DNA of 64,000 nt from Idiomarina aminovorans. GTDB lineage: Bacteria > Pseudomonadota > Gammaproteobacteria > Enterobacterales > Alteromonadaceae. The notes below the pieces were generated by a model. It did no database searches. It was not told the origin of the DNA and saw nothing but the letters and a program-made list of their open reading frames with translations. The stretch covers positions 62,001 to 126,000 of the forward strand of contig NZ_JAKNDA010000003.1 in NCBI RefSeq assembly GCF_023155095.1. Direction: 5' to 3'. A program made the position numbers and the translations under genes. Below are positions 18,627 to 28,221 of the stretch, piece after piece (position 1 is the stretch's first letter; each line of letters starts with the position of its first letter).

Positions 18627-19052
18627 ATGAATAAAACATTCTTTATGAAAGCAGTAATAGCTGTATCACTCTTATTCTCAGCAACCCTCATGGCTGAGCA
18701 AAAAGAAACCCTGGGTGACTGGCATGTTCATTACAGCGCTTTTAACTCCACTTCATTAGCGCCGCAAATTGCGTCGCAATATGATCTGACCCGAAGCGCA
18801 TCGAAAGGTGTGCTTAATATCGCGGTATTAGATAAGAACACGCAAAAAGCGCAAACTCCCGGCGTTAGCGGACAAGTTGCTAATCCGCTGGGGCAAGTTC
18901 AGGAACTTGAATTTCAGCAGGTGACAGAAGGCGATGCCAGTTATTATCTGGCACAGTTTGGCTACACCAATGCCGAAACATTGCGCTTTACCATTCAAAT
19001 TGGTGAGCAGCAAACACTAAAGTTTAACCAGGAATTTTGGCTAAACGATTAG
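18627..19052 (+). CDS. DUF4426 periplasmic protein
   Basis: A 141-residue exported protein: signal peptide MNKTFFMKAVIAVSLLFSATLMA, then a beta-rich domain (DWHVHYSAFNSTSLAPQIA, FRFTIQ-like strands near the end). It matches my recollection of DUF4426, a domain of unknown function commonly found after yggT. The start is the ATG at 18627, preceded by GGTGGAGG; the frame extends to 18594, but that would overlap yggT and disrupt the signal peptide. End of the yggS operon. Function unknown. Confidence 0.85.
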   Translation: MNKTFFMKAVIAVSLLFSATLMAEQKETLGDWHVHYSAFNSTSLAPQIASQYDLTRSASKGVLNIAVLDKNTQKAQTPGVSGQVANPLGQVQELEFQQVTEGDASYYLAQFGYTNAETLRFTIQIGEQQTLKFNQEFWLND

Positions 19053-19077
19053 GGTTTGTTGCTCTTCGCGGAATCAA

Positions 19078-20187
19078 TTAATATTGCCTTCGCGCTTGCC
19101 GGACGCGCTTGCGTAGCCACAGCCAAATACCCGCGATAATTTGTACGGCCAGCAGCATTGTAGCAATCAGGGCGGCAATTCTGCCCGGCGCACCAAGCAT
19201 TGCGCCGGTGTGCAACGGCAGGGCGAGGTTTTTGACATGGTTCAACCCATTTTCGGCAAGCCATCCCTTGCGACCTAACAAATCACCATTAGAGGCGTCA
19301 ATATAGAATTGTTCCTCCGGTCGGTGCCAGATGCCGTTGTCGGGATTGTGCCTAAAATCAGCCCTGTAACGCGATTCGTCGCTTTCAATACGAATTGATT
19401 CGAGCTGATAGTCCCTTCCTTTCGCGGGCAGCTTCGACCGTGCAGCGGTTGCAGCGGCATCGAAACCGATTGAGTGACCGACCTGCGTTGCAGGCATTAC
19501 GCTGGGTTCGATGAAGAGCCAGTCTTCAAAGACAAGAATAATAGCGCTGGCAGAAAAGACGATGGCCGCACCGGATAGCCACAAGCCGCCGCCGCGGTGC
19601 AGTTGATAGCTCGAACGCAAGCGTGTAATGCGCCATCCGCGCGGCCATTTCCATCCGGAGCGTCTGCGCGGCAGACTGAGGATAATTCCCAGCGCACCAC
19701 AAAGCAGCCACAGAATAGCTACTACGCCAAGGACGATTTCACCAATATCACCGGCCAGAAGTTTGGTGTGCAATCCCTTGATCGTGGGGATTATGCTGGC
19801 GCGAGTCAGTCCAATGTCTTTGTGTGGGCGCTCACCAAGTACCCGGCCGCTGGAGGGGTCAACGAAACGTTCGATTTCGTCCTCAGGATCATGCCTGCTG
19901 TAGACACGAACCCGTGCGGGAGAATTTGGCGACATTGGCGGATAAATCCGCGTAACCTCCTCCGCACCCCGTTGTTTGACAATGCGATGTGCAAGTTCAT
20001 CCAGACTAAGCAAGCGCGTCGTATCTTCCGATCGATGTTTAACTTGAACATCAAGAAAAATGGGCTCCAGCTCGTCTTCGAAAAGTAGCAACGAACCGGT
20101 CAGGCACTGTAGGAAAAGAACCATAAACAGTGCCAGACCGATCCACCGATGCAGCTTTTTCAAAACGGACTGACTCAAAAGCGCCAC
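19078..20187 (-). CDS. PepSY-domain membrane protein, partner of TonB receptor
   Basis: A 369-residue PepSY-associated transmembrane protein. The first helix carries the typical LKKLHRWIGLALFMVLFLQCLTGSLLLFEDELE. Helices follow near residues 140-160 and 195-220, and a last one near the C-terminus (IATMLLAVQIIAGIWLWLRKR), with periplasmic PepSY-like segments between. Proteins of this type often sit beside siderophore or haem receptors and may reduce ferric complexes or help transport; the exact role is unproven. It starts at a GTG that overlaps the receptor stop by 13 bases. Base composition is G+C-richer than the flanks, as for the receptor. Confidence 0.85.
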   Translation of the reverse strand: MALLSQSVLKKLHRWIGLALFMVLFLQCLTGSLLLFEDELEPIFLDVQVKHRSEDTTRLLSLDELAHRIVKQRGAEEVTRIYPPMSPNSPARVRVYSRHDPEDEIERFVDPSSGRVLGERPHKDIGLTRASIIPTIKGLHTKLLAGDIGEIVLGVVAILWLLCGALGIILSLPRRRSGWKWPRGWRITRLRSSYQLHRGGGLWLSGAAIVFSASAIILVFEDWLFIEPSVMPATQVGHSIGFDAAATAARSKLPAKGRDYQLESIRIESDESRYRADFRHNPDNGIWHRPEEQFYIDASNGDLLGRKGWLAENGLNHVKNLALPLHTGAMLGAPGRIAALIATMLLAVQIIAGIWLWLRKRVRQARRQY

Positions 20188-22403
20188 TTCAAGCGTGCAA
20201 ACACGTTACGATACGTAGGTTCCTGGGTACGCGTCACAGCGTTAACCACACCCGCTTCATTGAGCACTCTATCGATCCGATCTTCGGTCTGCCCCAGAAG
20301 ATTGGTCGCGCTGAGAGACAGCTCTAGCTTTTCAGTCACATGACTTTTAATTGACAGATCCAGCCGGGTCCGTTCCTCGATTGATTGATCAAGAAACCCG
20401 TCATTGGCTAGATTTTGAATCTGCTCAACCGAAGTCGTATGGTTGATAGAAAGTCCGAAGGTCGTTTGCCAGGGCACGAAAAAGTAGTCGATGCCCAGAT
20501 TTGCGACCGCGTCCGGCTGATTCAGAAAACGTCTGGATCCACCGTTGATCTGGTCGACGCTGGAATCGATATAGGTCGCATTGCCCCATAGTGTGGTTTT
20601 GCTTAATCCGAACAAATCAAGCGGCATACGGCCTGAAAGCTCGACTCCTGAAGCACGCGCATCTCCAACATTCCTCGGCGAGGCGACGAAACGTTCGTTA
20701 ACTTGCTCGGTCAGCAATTCGATTTTGTCTTCAAATTTACGCGCAAAAAGATTCAGTGAAACGTAGCCCCTATCATTGGTGAAATAATGGTCCACGCCGA
20801 TGTCCAGCCCCCAGATTGATTCGGGTTGCTGGTTCGGATTGCCCTGTTCATCCGGTTCTGCAGGAGTGCCGTCCTCTTCATCAATAGCTGGCGAAAGCGA
20901 CCTAAGATCGGGTCGACGCAAGGTCCGCGCAACGCCCAGGCGCAGATTAGTATTGGGTGTGGCTGAGAATACCAGGTTAACTGAAGGCAGCAGAAATGTG
21001 ACGTCCTCAGAGATAGTCGTACCGAAAAAATCAGTCGTTTCGGTATCCGAGCTTTCCAGGCGCAAGCCGCTGGTTACACCTAGACGCTCGTTCGCCTGCC
21101 AAACATCCTCCGCATACGCGAATAACACGTCTTCATTAATCCCGAATACACGGTCCTCCCGTGGCGACCGTAATTCACCGTTACGAATCTCGGAATTGGT
21201 TTCGTCATGTTCGCGCAGCTCTGCACCAGCACCGAATCTGAGGTCGTGGGCGCCGGCGGCAATATTCAGGGCGACTTCAGGTCGGATCAATGACAGGTCA
21301 ATCAGCTCGGTACGCTGACGCTCGCGGTCGATACTGTCGTCCGCATTAAAACGGGTTTCATCGCGCCCGGTGTCGGTTTCACCCTGCTGCCAGTCGAAGC
21401 CCGCACGCAGTCGCGCGGACTCCCCGACCGCACGCTTCCAGTCAGCGCGAAAGCCGTAGCTTTCGCGAACCCTTTCGCGCCGCTCGTCGCTGACTCGGTC
21501 AATAGTCGCCTGGTCATCTTCCAGGTCGGTCTCGATATCGTCCCGGAATTCCTTGGTGCGCAAATAGAACGGATCGAATTCAAAGCGGCCGGCGCGCTCG
21601 GTTTGCAAAGCAAACCGCGGAATGAAGTTAACTTGGTCGAAGCGCCGTTCATTGAGTTCGAGCACGCCACCGTCGGCCACGCCGCCGGCGCCGAATTCAA
21701 ATTCATCTTTGCTTTCGCTGCGCCGAAAGCGCTGCAATGAACCCGCCAGCGCTACTTCCAGTGCGCCGATTCTTTCGCCGTGCGAGAACGACGCCTCGCC
21801 CTGTTCACCGTTATCTTCCAGATAGCCTGCGCCGACCGCCAACTCAGTGTCCGACAATGAGTCCACACCATTCTTCAGCACGATGTTGACGGTGCCTGCC
21901 GCACCCTGAGCGTTGTAAATCGCCCGCGGTGAGCGGATCACTTCCACGCGCTCAACCAAGCCAGTGGGAATTCGGTCGACCTCGAAACTGCGTCGAGACT
22001 CGCCGTCAATCATCGGTCTGCCGTTAATCAGTACTTGCGTATATTCGCCGGGCAACCCACGTACCCGAACCTCGCGCGAGCGGTTGGCGCCGTCGAACGT
22101 AACGCCGGGCAACCGTCGCAGCGCGTCGCCGAGTGCCTGCTCGTTGAATTGCATTAGCTGCTCAGCGTCAATCACTTCCATTGCGTTGGGTGCGTCAGCT
22201 TTCAGCCGCATCGCCTCTTGAGCCGAAGTTTCGATGCCCCCCACTATGGTGATTGTCTCCATCACATCCGCCGCTGATTCGGCGTTGGAATGAGTTTCTT
22301 CCAGCGACTGTGCCATTGCATTTCCAGTTAAAAGTGTTGCTGAAATCATAGCCATTGCACAACGCCGCCCTGAAACGAACGAAAAATCTTTAAAAGTATG
22401 CAT
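20175..22403 (-). CDS. TonB-dependent outer-membrane receptor, probably for ferric siderophore or haem
   Basis: A 742-residue receptor. A signal peptide ends near NAMAQ. A TonB-box-like METITIVGG lies near residue 48, then a plug domain (LGDALRRLPGVTFDGANR, VRVRGLPGEYTQVLINGRP, VERVEVIRSPRAIYNAQGAAGTVNI), then a 22-strand-type barrel that ends in the aromatic residue F (RLKWRF). The substrate is not determinable. Iron is inferred from a Fur-box-like site upstream and the coupled PepSY gene. Codon choice leans to CGC/CGG and G+C is higher than in neighbouring housekeeping genes, which suggests later acquisition. Confidence 0.9.
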   Translation of the reverse strand: MHTFKDFSFVSGRRCAMAMISATLLTGNAMAQSLEETHSNAESAADVMETITIVGGIETSAQEAMRLKADAPNAMEVIDAEQLMQFNEQALGDALRRLPGVTFDGANRSREVRVRGLPGEYTQVLINGRPMIDGESRRSFEVDRIPTGLVERVEVIRSPRAIYNAQGAAGTVNIVLKNGVDSLSDTELAVGAGYLEDNGEQGEASFSHGERIGALEVALAGSLQRFRRSESKDEFEFGAGGVADGGVLELNERRFDQVNFIPRFALQTERAGRFEFDPFYLRTKEFRDDIETDLEDDQATIDRVSDERRERVRESYGFRADWKRAVGESARLRAGFDWQQGETDTGRDETRFNADDSIDRERQRTELIDLSLIRPEVALNIAAGAHDLRFGAGAELREHDETNSEIRNGELRSPREDRVFGINEDVLFAYAEDVWQANERLGVTSGLRLESSDTETTDFFGTTISEDVTFLLPSVNLVFSATPNTNLRLGVARTLRRPDLRSLSPAIDEEDGTPAEPDEQGNPNQQPESIWGLDIGVDHYFTNDRGYVSLNLFARKFEDKIELLTEQVNERFVASPRNVGDARASGVELSGRMPLDLFGLSKTTLWGNATYIDSSVDQINGGSRRFLNQPDAVANLGIDYFFVPWQTTFGLSINHTTSVEQIQNLANDGFLDQSIEERTRLDLSIKSHVTEKLELSLSATNLLGQTEDRIDRVLNEAGVVNAVTRTQEPTYRNVFARLKWRF

Positions 22404-22421
22404 ATAAATACCGGGGCCTGT

Positions 22422-22440
22422 AATGAGAATGATTTGTATT
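22422..22440 (-). promoter_or_regulatory. Probable Fur box upstream of TonB receptor
   Basis: Read on the minus strand the site is AATACAAATCATTCTCATT. It resembles the Fur consensus GATAATGATAATCATTATC, best in its second half, where AATCATTCTCATT fits the AT-rich, CATT-repeated pattern. It lies 19 bases before the receptor ATG, within reach of a promoter. Position and gene content support iron-dependent repression. The first half is a weak match, so this is a candidate only. Confidence 0.55.
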
Positions 22441-22548
22441 ATAAAGATAGACCCCGAGCTGTCAATAGCTCGCTAATCTAGTTCAGTTTTCCGATAAATA
22501 CGATAGACAAGAGTCGTGAGGAAGAAGCCCCACCAAGGTCAATAACGA

Positions 22549-24279
22549 TTAGGTTTTAACTGGCTTTACACCAATGGATTCGATGTCACCTTTATCGCTG
22601 ATTTTCCGTACGGTTAAGATGACATCGCCTAAGCGTATCATGTCACCGATAACCACACGTCGGTGAAACTTCTGTAAGAAATAATCAGCAATGGTCGTGC
22701 TCAATAAGCGGTCATCCAACTGTCCCAGAGGGTAAAAGCTACCAACATCGGCAAGGGTTAAGTCTCCGCGTAACGTAAAGTCACCGAAGAAGTCTTTTTC
22801 AGAAACTTTTAAGCCTTTACCGCCAGAGGCCAGAATTCTGCTTACCTCATCGATATCTTTTACCGTTGCGGCCACCATTAAACCATCACCTTCTTCTACT
22901 GTCGGTTGAGTTTCCGGCTGCAGCCACTCACCGTCACGAATCAGCCCGACAAAGGTTGCCGGCGCCGTTAATTTTAACTCTTTCCAGGTATGGTCACAGG
23001 CAGGTGAATTCTTATCAATGCGGTAAAGCCAAACCTCCAGAGCTTCCTTACTTGGAATAGAAGATAATGGCATACGCTGCTGCGGCCGGGCTTTTAATGG
23101 CACTTCTAACCCTAACCAACGCACGACCGGTGCAATACTCCAGCCCTGAATAACAAGCGAAATCATCACCACCACAAAAGCAATATCAAAATAAAGTTCT
23201 TGATTCGGTACGCCACTGAGCCATGGGAACAAAGCCAATATGATAGGAACCGCGCCTCTCAACCCGACCCAACTGATAAATACCTGCTCACGCCAGGGGA
23301 AACTAAACGGCAGTAAACTCACCACCACGGCAAAAGGGCGGGCAATAAAAATTAAGGTAAAGGCAATACCAATTGCTACGGGAGCGTTAGCCACTAAGTG
23401 AGAAGGAACGACCAGCAGCCCCAGAATCAAAAACATTGCTATCTGGCTTAACCAGGCAAGTCCGTCCTGCACCTGCAGTATATGCACCAGTTGAGGCAGC
23501 CGCGCATTACCAATAACAAAACCCATTAAATAAACAGCCAAAAAACCACTCGCGTGCAGTTTCGCTGTTAGTGCATAAATGGAGATAGCCGAGGCAACAG
23601 CCAGTAAGGGAAAGAAACTAAAGCTCAGCGGTAGCTTGCGAGCCGCAAGAATAAACAACCGCCCGCCTAACCAGCCTATCGTCAGACCACCAATGAGCTG
23701 CCAGACAATATCCAGCCCAATCCAGTACCAATCGGGGAAATTGCCACTGGCTACGGCACCGGTCATGGTTAAAGTCAGAATAACCGCCATTGGGTCATTA
23801 CTGCCCGACTCTATCTCAAGTGTTGAAGCAACCCGCTCTTTAATCTGTAGCCCGCGCGACTGGAATATGCCAAATACCGCAGCGGCGTCTGTTGAGCTGA
23901 GTATTGCTCCCATTAGCAAGGCGGCCGGCCAGGGTAAACCGAACCAATAAACCGCAAGAGAAGCAACTAACGTACAGGTTAATGCAACGCCCACAGTGGC
24001 AAGACTAATAGCCGGCCACAGCGCGACCCTAAAACGCTCCGGGTGGGTTCGCATCCCCCCGTCAAAAAGTATTATGACCAGGGCCGAGGAGCCAATAAAG
24101 AATGCAACGTCTGGATTGTTAAATTCGATACCTAACACCCCTTGTTCACCGGCAAGCATGCCAATTAACAAAAAGGTCAGTAACACAGGGGCTCCTAGTC
24201 GATTGGATGCAACAGCCGCTAAAATGCTGACAACCAACAGCAAACCACACAATAAAATCAGAGTGTTAGCCGAATCCAA
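22549..24279 (-). CDS. K+/H+ antiporter, CPA1 family (NhaP2/CvrA-like)
   Basis: A 576-residue transporter. About 12 hydrophobic segments fill residues 1-390, including the CPA motif region LLMGAILSSTDAAAVFGIFQSRGL and the ion-site sequence LEIESGSNDPMAVILT. The cytoplasmic C-terminus contains a TrkA-C-like domain (about 395-480) and a CorC/HlyC-type transporter-associated domain (DFTLRGDLTLADVGSFYPL to the end). This layout is that of the E. coli CvrA / Vibrio NhaP2 cytoplasmic K+ extruders. Transcribed toward the receptor gene, divergent from rdgB. Confidence 0.87.
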   Translation of the reverse strand: MDSANTLILLCGLLLVVSILAAVASNRLGAPVLLTFLLIGMLAGEQGVLGIEFNNPDVAFFIGSSALVIILFDGGMRTHPERFRVALWPAISLATVGVALTCTLVASLAVYWFGLPWPAALLMGAILSSTDAAAVFGIFQSRGLQIKERVASTLEIESGSNDPMAVILTLTMTGAVASGNFPDWYWIGLDIVWQLIGGLTIGWLGGRLFILAARKLPLSFSFFPLLAVASAISIYALTAKLHASGFLAVYLMGFVIGNARLPQLVHILQVQDGLAWLSQIAMFLILGLLVVPSHLVANAPVAIGIAFTLIFIARPFAVVVSLLPFSFPWREQVFISWVGLRGAVPIILALFPWLSGVPNQELYFDIAFVVVMISLVIQGWSIAPVVRWLGLEVPLKARPQQRMPLSSIPSKEALEVWLYRIDKNSPACDHTWKELKLTAPATFVGLIRDGEWLQPETQPTVEEGDGLMVAATVKDIDEVSRILASGGKGLKVSEKDFFGDFTLRGDLTLADVGSFYPLGQLDDRLLSTTIADYFLQKFHRRVVIGDMIRLGDVILTVRKISDKGDIESIGVKPVKT

Positions 24280-24410
24280 ACGGAATCTCCTTATCTTTAT
24301 CTCTGCCTATTAATCATAACAGGTTTAACTTAGAGGCTAATGTTAGATTTCAAATCCCACCAAAACCCTTTATCCTGTGCTTCTTAATACTGAGTGTACA
24401 GGTTCGTTTT

Positions 24411-25019
24411 ATGAAGTCACAAAAAACCTTAGTGCTGGCTACCGGTAATGCAGGTAAGGTCGCCGAGCTGCGCCATATGTTCGGTGAAACAGCCGTTACA
24501 GCAGATTGGGAAGTTCGGCCACAGTCAGACTGGAGTTTTGCTGAAGCGGATGAAACCGGCACCACCTTTGTCGAAAACGCTATTATTAAAGCGCGCCACG
24601 CTTGTCAGCAAACCGGGCTGCCGTCCATTGCCGATGACTCAGGTCTTGCTGTTGCGGCTTTAAATGGCGCGCCTGGTGTCTATTCAGCCCGCTACGCTGG
24701 TAGCAACACTAAAGACTCCGATAATATCAATAAATTATTACAAGCTTTAGAAGGCATTGAAGAAAACCAGCGACACGCCAGTTTTCATTGCGTGCTGGTT
24801 TATATGCAAAGTGCGGAAGATCCAACCCCTATTATTTGTCAGGGCCGCTGGGACGGGCACATATTAACTAAACCAATTGGCGAACAAGGCTTCGGCTACG
24901 ACCCGGTATTTGGGGTTACAGAAAAAAGTTGCTCTGCGGCACAATTAAGTAAAACCGAAAAACAAGCACTCAGCCATCGCGGTCAAGCCTTAACCCAGTT
25001 GCTGGAGCAGCTTACGTAA
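24411..25019 (+). CDS. rdgB: XTP/dITP diphosphatase RdgB
   Basis: A 202-residue house-cleaning pyrophosphatase that removes deaminated purine nucleotides (ITP, XTP). Motifs: LVLATGNAGKVAELR at the N-terminus, SIADDSGLAVAALNGAPGVYSARYAG with the catalytic aspartates, and GFGYDPVF and LSHRGQAL near the end. The stop overlaps the hemW start as TAATG; this rdgB-hemW pair is conserved in Gammaproteobacteria. Confidence 0.96.
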   Translation: MKSQKTLVLATGNAGKVAELRHMFGETAVTADWEVRPQSDWSFAEADETGTTFVENAIIKARHACQQTGLPSIADDSGLAVAALNGAPGVYSARYAGSNTKDSDNINKLLQALEGIEENQRHASFHCVLVYMQSAEDPTPIICQGRWDGHILTKPIGEQGFGYDPVFGVTEKSCSAAQLSKTEKQALSHRGQALTQLLEQLT

Positions 25020-26170
25020 TGAATTCTTTGCTGACGTTACCGCCATTATCACTCTATATACACATTCCCTGGTGTATTCAGAAATGTCCTTATTGCGACT
25101 TTAACTCACATAAGCTGAACGGTGACGTGCCAGAGGCAAGCTATGTCGGCCGACTTCTGGAAGATTTACGGGCTGACAGCGAATGGATGCAAGACCGGCA
25201 AATACAATCCATCTTCATTGGTGGCGGAACACCCAGTGTATTGTCTGCGCCAGCGATACAGCAATTAATGGATGGTGTCAGAGACATAGTGCCATTGACT
25301 GCCGACTGTGAAGTGACCATGGAAGCCAACCCGGGTACCTTCGAAACCGAAAAGTTTTCTGCCTTCGTTGCTGCCGGTATCAACCGATTGTCTATTGGTA
25401 TTCAAAGCTTACAAGAACATCAGCTACAGCGTCTTGGCCGTATTCATAACCCACAGCAGGCAAAAGAGGCCGCAGCACATGCCAGTGAACTGCCTCTGTC
25501 CAGCTTTAATCTGGATCTTATGCATGGGTTGCCCGATCAAACAGTTGAAATGGCGCTGGATGATTTACGTCAGGTTATTGCCTTAAACCCGCCGCATATT
25601 TCCTGGTATCAATTGACTATCGAGCCTAATACCTTATTTGCCAGCCAGCCACCGGAGTTACCGGATGACGACACTCTGTGGGAGATTTATCAGCAGGGTC
25701 ACCAACTTTTGGAAGCGGCAGGTTATCGGCAGTACGAAGTAAGTGCTTACGCAAAACCCGGTCACCAAAGCCGTCATAATAGAAATTATTGGCAATACGG
25801 CGATTATTTAGGCGTTGGCTGTGGTGCACACAGCAAAGTGACACTCCCGCAACAAAACCAAATTTTACGTTGCGAGAAGGTAAAACACCCTAAAGGCTAT
25901 TTAGACTTAACCAAGGCCTTACGTTATCAGCTGAAAGAAGTACCAATGGATGAAAGGCTGTTTGAGTTTTTTATGAATCAGTTTCGTCTGTTAAAGCCGG
26001 TTAGTAAAACCAACTGTGAAAAAACCACCGGACTCCCTGCCAGTTTAGCATCACAACAATTAAGCGAAGCAAAATCGCTGCAATTGGTCATTGAAGATGA
26101 GCACAACTGGCAACTGACGCCGCGAGGACAGCGGTTCTTAAACTCGGTTTTGGATACGCTTCTGGATTAG
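25019..26170 (+). CDS. hemW: Radical-SAM haem chaperone HemW
   Basis: A 383-residue radical-SAM protein with the [4Fe-4S] motif CIQKCPYC (Cys 19, 23, 26). It is followed by IFIGGGTPSVL and MEANPGTFE in the SAM-binding core, and a HemN C-terminal domain. HemW proteins bind and insert haem; they were long misnamed coproporphyrinogen oxidases. Coupled to rdgB by a 1-base overlap. A short imperfect hairpin lies between its stop and the convergent trmB stop. Confidence 0.93.
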   Translation: MNSLLTLPPLSLYIHIPWCIQKCPYCDFNSHKLNGDVPEASYVGRLLEDLRADSEWMQDRQIQSIFIGGGTPSVLSAPAIQQLMDGVRDIVPLTADCEVTMEANPGTFETEKFSAFVAAGINRLSIGIQSLQEHQLQRLGRIHNPQQAKEAAAHASELPLSSFNLDLMHGLPDQTVEMALDDLRQVIALNPPHISWYQLTIEPNTLFASQPPELPDDDTLWEIYQQGHQLLEAAGYRQYEVSAYAKPGHQSRHNRNYWQYGDYLGVGCGAHSKVTLPQQNQILRCEKVKHPKGYLDLTKALRYQLKEVPMDERLFEFFMNQFRLLKPVSKTNCEKTTGLPASLASQQLSEAKSLQLVIEDEHNWQLTPRGQRFLNSVLDTLLD

Positions 26171-26186
26171 CCCGCAAGCGGCTGCT

Positions 26187-26903
26187 TTATTTTACCTGAA
26201 ACTGTAAATCCCACACACCGTGCCCCTTAACTTCTCCTCGAAGCTCAAATTTTGTTTTGGGGCGACTGTCAGGGCGCGGCACATAGTCTTCCGTAGGCGA
26301 CAAATTACTTAAGTGAGTAGCACCGTTCATTACTTCTAACATATGTTCTGCGTAATTCCCCCAGTCTGTTGCCAGATGAATAGTGCCACCCGGCTCAATT
26401 TTTTGGGCTAACAACTGCACAAACCCGGGTTGCACTATACGACGTTTATGGTGCCGTTTTTTATGCCAGGGATCCGGAAAGAAAATTTGAACACAATTAA
26501 GACTTTGATCCGGTATGCACTGCTTAAGTACTTCAACGGCATCTTCATGAAATAATCGGAGGTTATCTACCCCGGTTTCCTCAACGGCCATAAGGCAGGT
26601 ACCCACCCCGGGTTCATGCACTTCTATACCAATAAAGTCACGTTCAGGGGCTTTGGATGCCATTTCAACCAATGAATGCCCCATGCCAAAGCCAATTTCC
26701 AGAGTCACCGGAGCTTTACGCCCGAAGACACTGACAAGATCCAACGGACCTTTTTCCAGCGTTAGCCCAACAGTTGGCCATAGCCGTTCAATTGCAGCAG
26801 CTTGCCCTTTGGTCAGCCTGCCTTCTCTTTTCACAAAACTGCGCACTGTGCGGACATATTTACCCGCCGCAGCGGCTTCTTCGGCGCTTTTAAAATGACT
26901 CAT
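26187..26903 (-). CDS. trmB: tRNA (guanine-N7)-methyltransferase
   Basis: A 238-residue SAM-dependent enzyme that forms m7G46 in tRNA variable loops. The SAM site is [15 protein letters not shown], then [15 protein letters not shown], and the diagnostic [21 protein letters not shown] with substrate-binding residues. [19 protein letters not shown] closes the domain. The start at 26903 is accepted because it is the only ATG before the conserved region. Confidence 0.95.
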   Translation of the reverse strand: MSHFKSAEEAAAAGKYVRTVRSFVKREGRLTKGQAAAIERLWPTVGLTLEKGPLDLVSVFGRKAPVTLEIGFGMGHSLVEMASKAPERDFIGIEVHEPGVGTCLMAVEETGVDNLRLFHEDAVEVLKQCIPDQSLNCVQIFFPDPWHKKRHHKRRIVQPGFVQLLAQKIEPGGTIHLATDWGNYAEHMLEVMNGATHLSNLSPTEDYVPRPDSRPKTKFELRGEVKGHGVWDLQFQVK

Positions 26904-26936
26904 GACGTTCCTGCAAATGACAAATTAGCTAATACG

Positions 26937-26968
26937 AAAAAAACAGGCCTGAAAAATCAGGCCTGTTT
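26937..26968 (-). terminator. Intrinsic terminator of the OmpA-type porin gene
   Basis: A perfect 12-base-pair stem (26941-26952 with 26957-26968, AAACAGGCCTGA pairing with TCAGGCCTGTTT) has an AAAA loop. On the minus strand it is followed by a run of Us (plus-strand A-run at 26937-26943). It lies about 45 bases after the porin stop and beside the divergently oriented 5' side of trmB. Confidence 0.9.
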
Positions 26969-27014
26969 ATAGTTACGCTATTATCGCTATTTCATGCAAT
27001 CAATACAATCCGTA

Positions 27015-28106
27015 CTAACGAGTTTTAGGTACCCGGTTAACGACTTTTAATGTTGCTTCAATGCGACGGTTTGTCTGGCGATCCGCTGCGTTGTTTTCAC
27101 GAACTTTAGGCTGTGATTCGCCATGTCCTTTAAAATCAACGCGGCTTTTCTCAATACCATGTTGCTTAACCAGCGCATTAGCAACAACTTCCGCACGACG
27201 CTCTGATAACCATTGATTATACTTCGCTTCCCCCGTGCTGTCGGTATGTCCATGAATGGTAATAGTCAGTTGTGGGTGTTCCTTCATAAACTCAGCCATT
27301 TCGGTAATGTGCGAACGCTCACCACCGCGAATATTTGACGAATTTAAGTCAAACTCAACCAGTAACTCTTCAGTAATGGTCTCGTTTTCATAAAGAATAC
27401 AGCCCGTTTCATCGACGGAATAGTTTTTCGGTGTGTTGGCACATTTATCTTTCGAGTCCACCACGCCGTCACCGTCAGAGTCTACCGACTTAGGCTCAGG
27501 TTGCGGAGCCGCTGGTTGAGGCTCAGGGCGTGGTTCCGGACGGGTTCTTGGTTCAGGACTGGTGTCACGACCACCAAAGAACCATTGCAAACCGACATTG
27601 GCAAACATTTCAGTGTAGTCTTCTTCCCAGCCACGCTGAGCTCCACCTTCTATACGCCATGCCAGGTTATCGTTAATAAAGCTCCGGTGACCTAACGTCA
27701 GTCGGGCAGCAACATCGGTGACATCACCAATTTCAGTATTATTCACACCTAAGCCAGCATAGAAATTGTTGTTAAAATGATAGAGCGCATCGACACCGTA
27801 ACTATCACCATAACTACCACCGCCACCAACTAAATCAGCGTCCATATAGTCATAATAAATGCGGGCTTCCCATGCCTCGGTGAACATCATGCCCGCTTCA
27901 ATACCCGAAGTTATGGTTTCCAGACCATCTTCAACGGAGAATACTTGTCCATTTTTTACCGCGACGCGGTCATCATCAGCGGCGAATGCACCTAAGCGCG
28001 CGCCTAAGTAAAAGTCGTTTTGCTCAACCTCGGTTTGTTGTGCGAAAGCTGGAGCGGTTAATCCAGCGGTTAGCAAAGACAGAGTCACTAAATTTAAAGT
28101 TTTCAT
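27015..28106 (-). CDS. ompA: OmpA/OprF-type outer-membrane porin
   Basis: A 363-residue protein. It has a signal peptide (MKTLNLVTLSLLTAGLTAPAFA), an N-terminal eight-strand barrel of about 180 residues (FYLGARLGAFAADDDRV through NVGLQWFFGG), a Pro/Glu-rich hinge (repeated PEP motifs), a calcium-binding TSP3-like segment (DSDGDGVVDSKDKC), and a C-terminal OmpA peptidoglycan-binding domain (IHGHTDSTGEAKYNQWLSERRAEVV). The start is the ATG at 28106, preceded by AAAAGGAG; the frame continues 17 codons further but without signal-peptide sense. It anchors the outer membrane to peptidoglycan. Confidence 0.92.
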   Translation of the reverse strand: MKTLNLVTLSLLTAGLTAPAFAQQTEVEQNDFYLGARLGAFAADDDRVAVKNGQVFSVEDGLETITSGIEAGMMFTEAWEARIYYDYMDADLVGGGGSYGDSYGVDALYHFNNNFYAGLGVNNTEIGDVTDVAARLTLGHRSFINDNLAWRIEGGAQRGWEEDYTEMFANVGLQWFFGGRDTSPEPRTRPEPRPEPQPAAPQPEPKSVDSDGDGVVDSKDKCANTPKNYSVDETGCILYENETITEELLVEFDLNSSNIRGGERSHITEMAEFMKEHPQLTITIHGHTDSTGEAKYNQWLSERRAEVVANALVKQHGIEKSRVDFKGHGESQPKVRENNAADRQTNRRIEATLKVVNRVPKTR

Positions 28107-28221
28107 TGCAAAGCTCCTTTTGACTGCAATAACAATCATGCTCAGAATATGAGACACTACATATGTTACTAATAGTACTACATTCCTCAGTTAAGTCATT
28201 TTAATTTGCAGAGATTTACAA

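Noticed and set aside
19597-20088. Plus-strand open frame of 163 codons
   Set aside because: Antisense to the PepSY gene; a by-product of its high G+C. No recognisable motifs.
20800-21318. Plus-strand open frame of 172 codons
   Set aside because: Antisense to the TonB receptor; Ser/Arg-rich low-complexity translation typical of shadow frames in G+C-rich genes.
26168-26200. Small hairpin between hemW and trmB stops
   Set aside because: Stem is imperfect and short with a bulge, and the T-rich part is broken; not enough for a terminator call.
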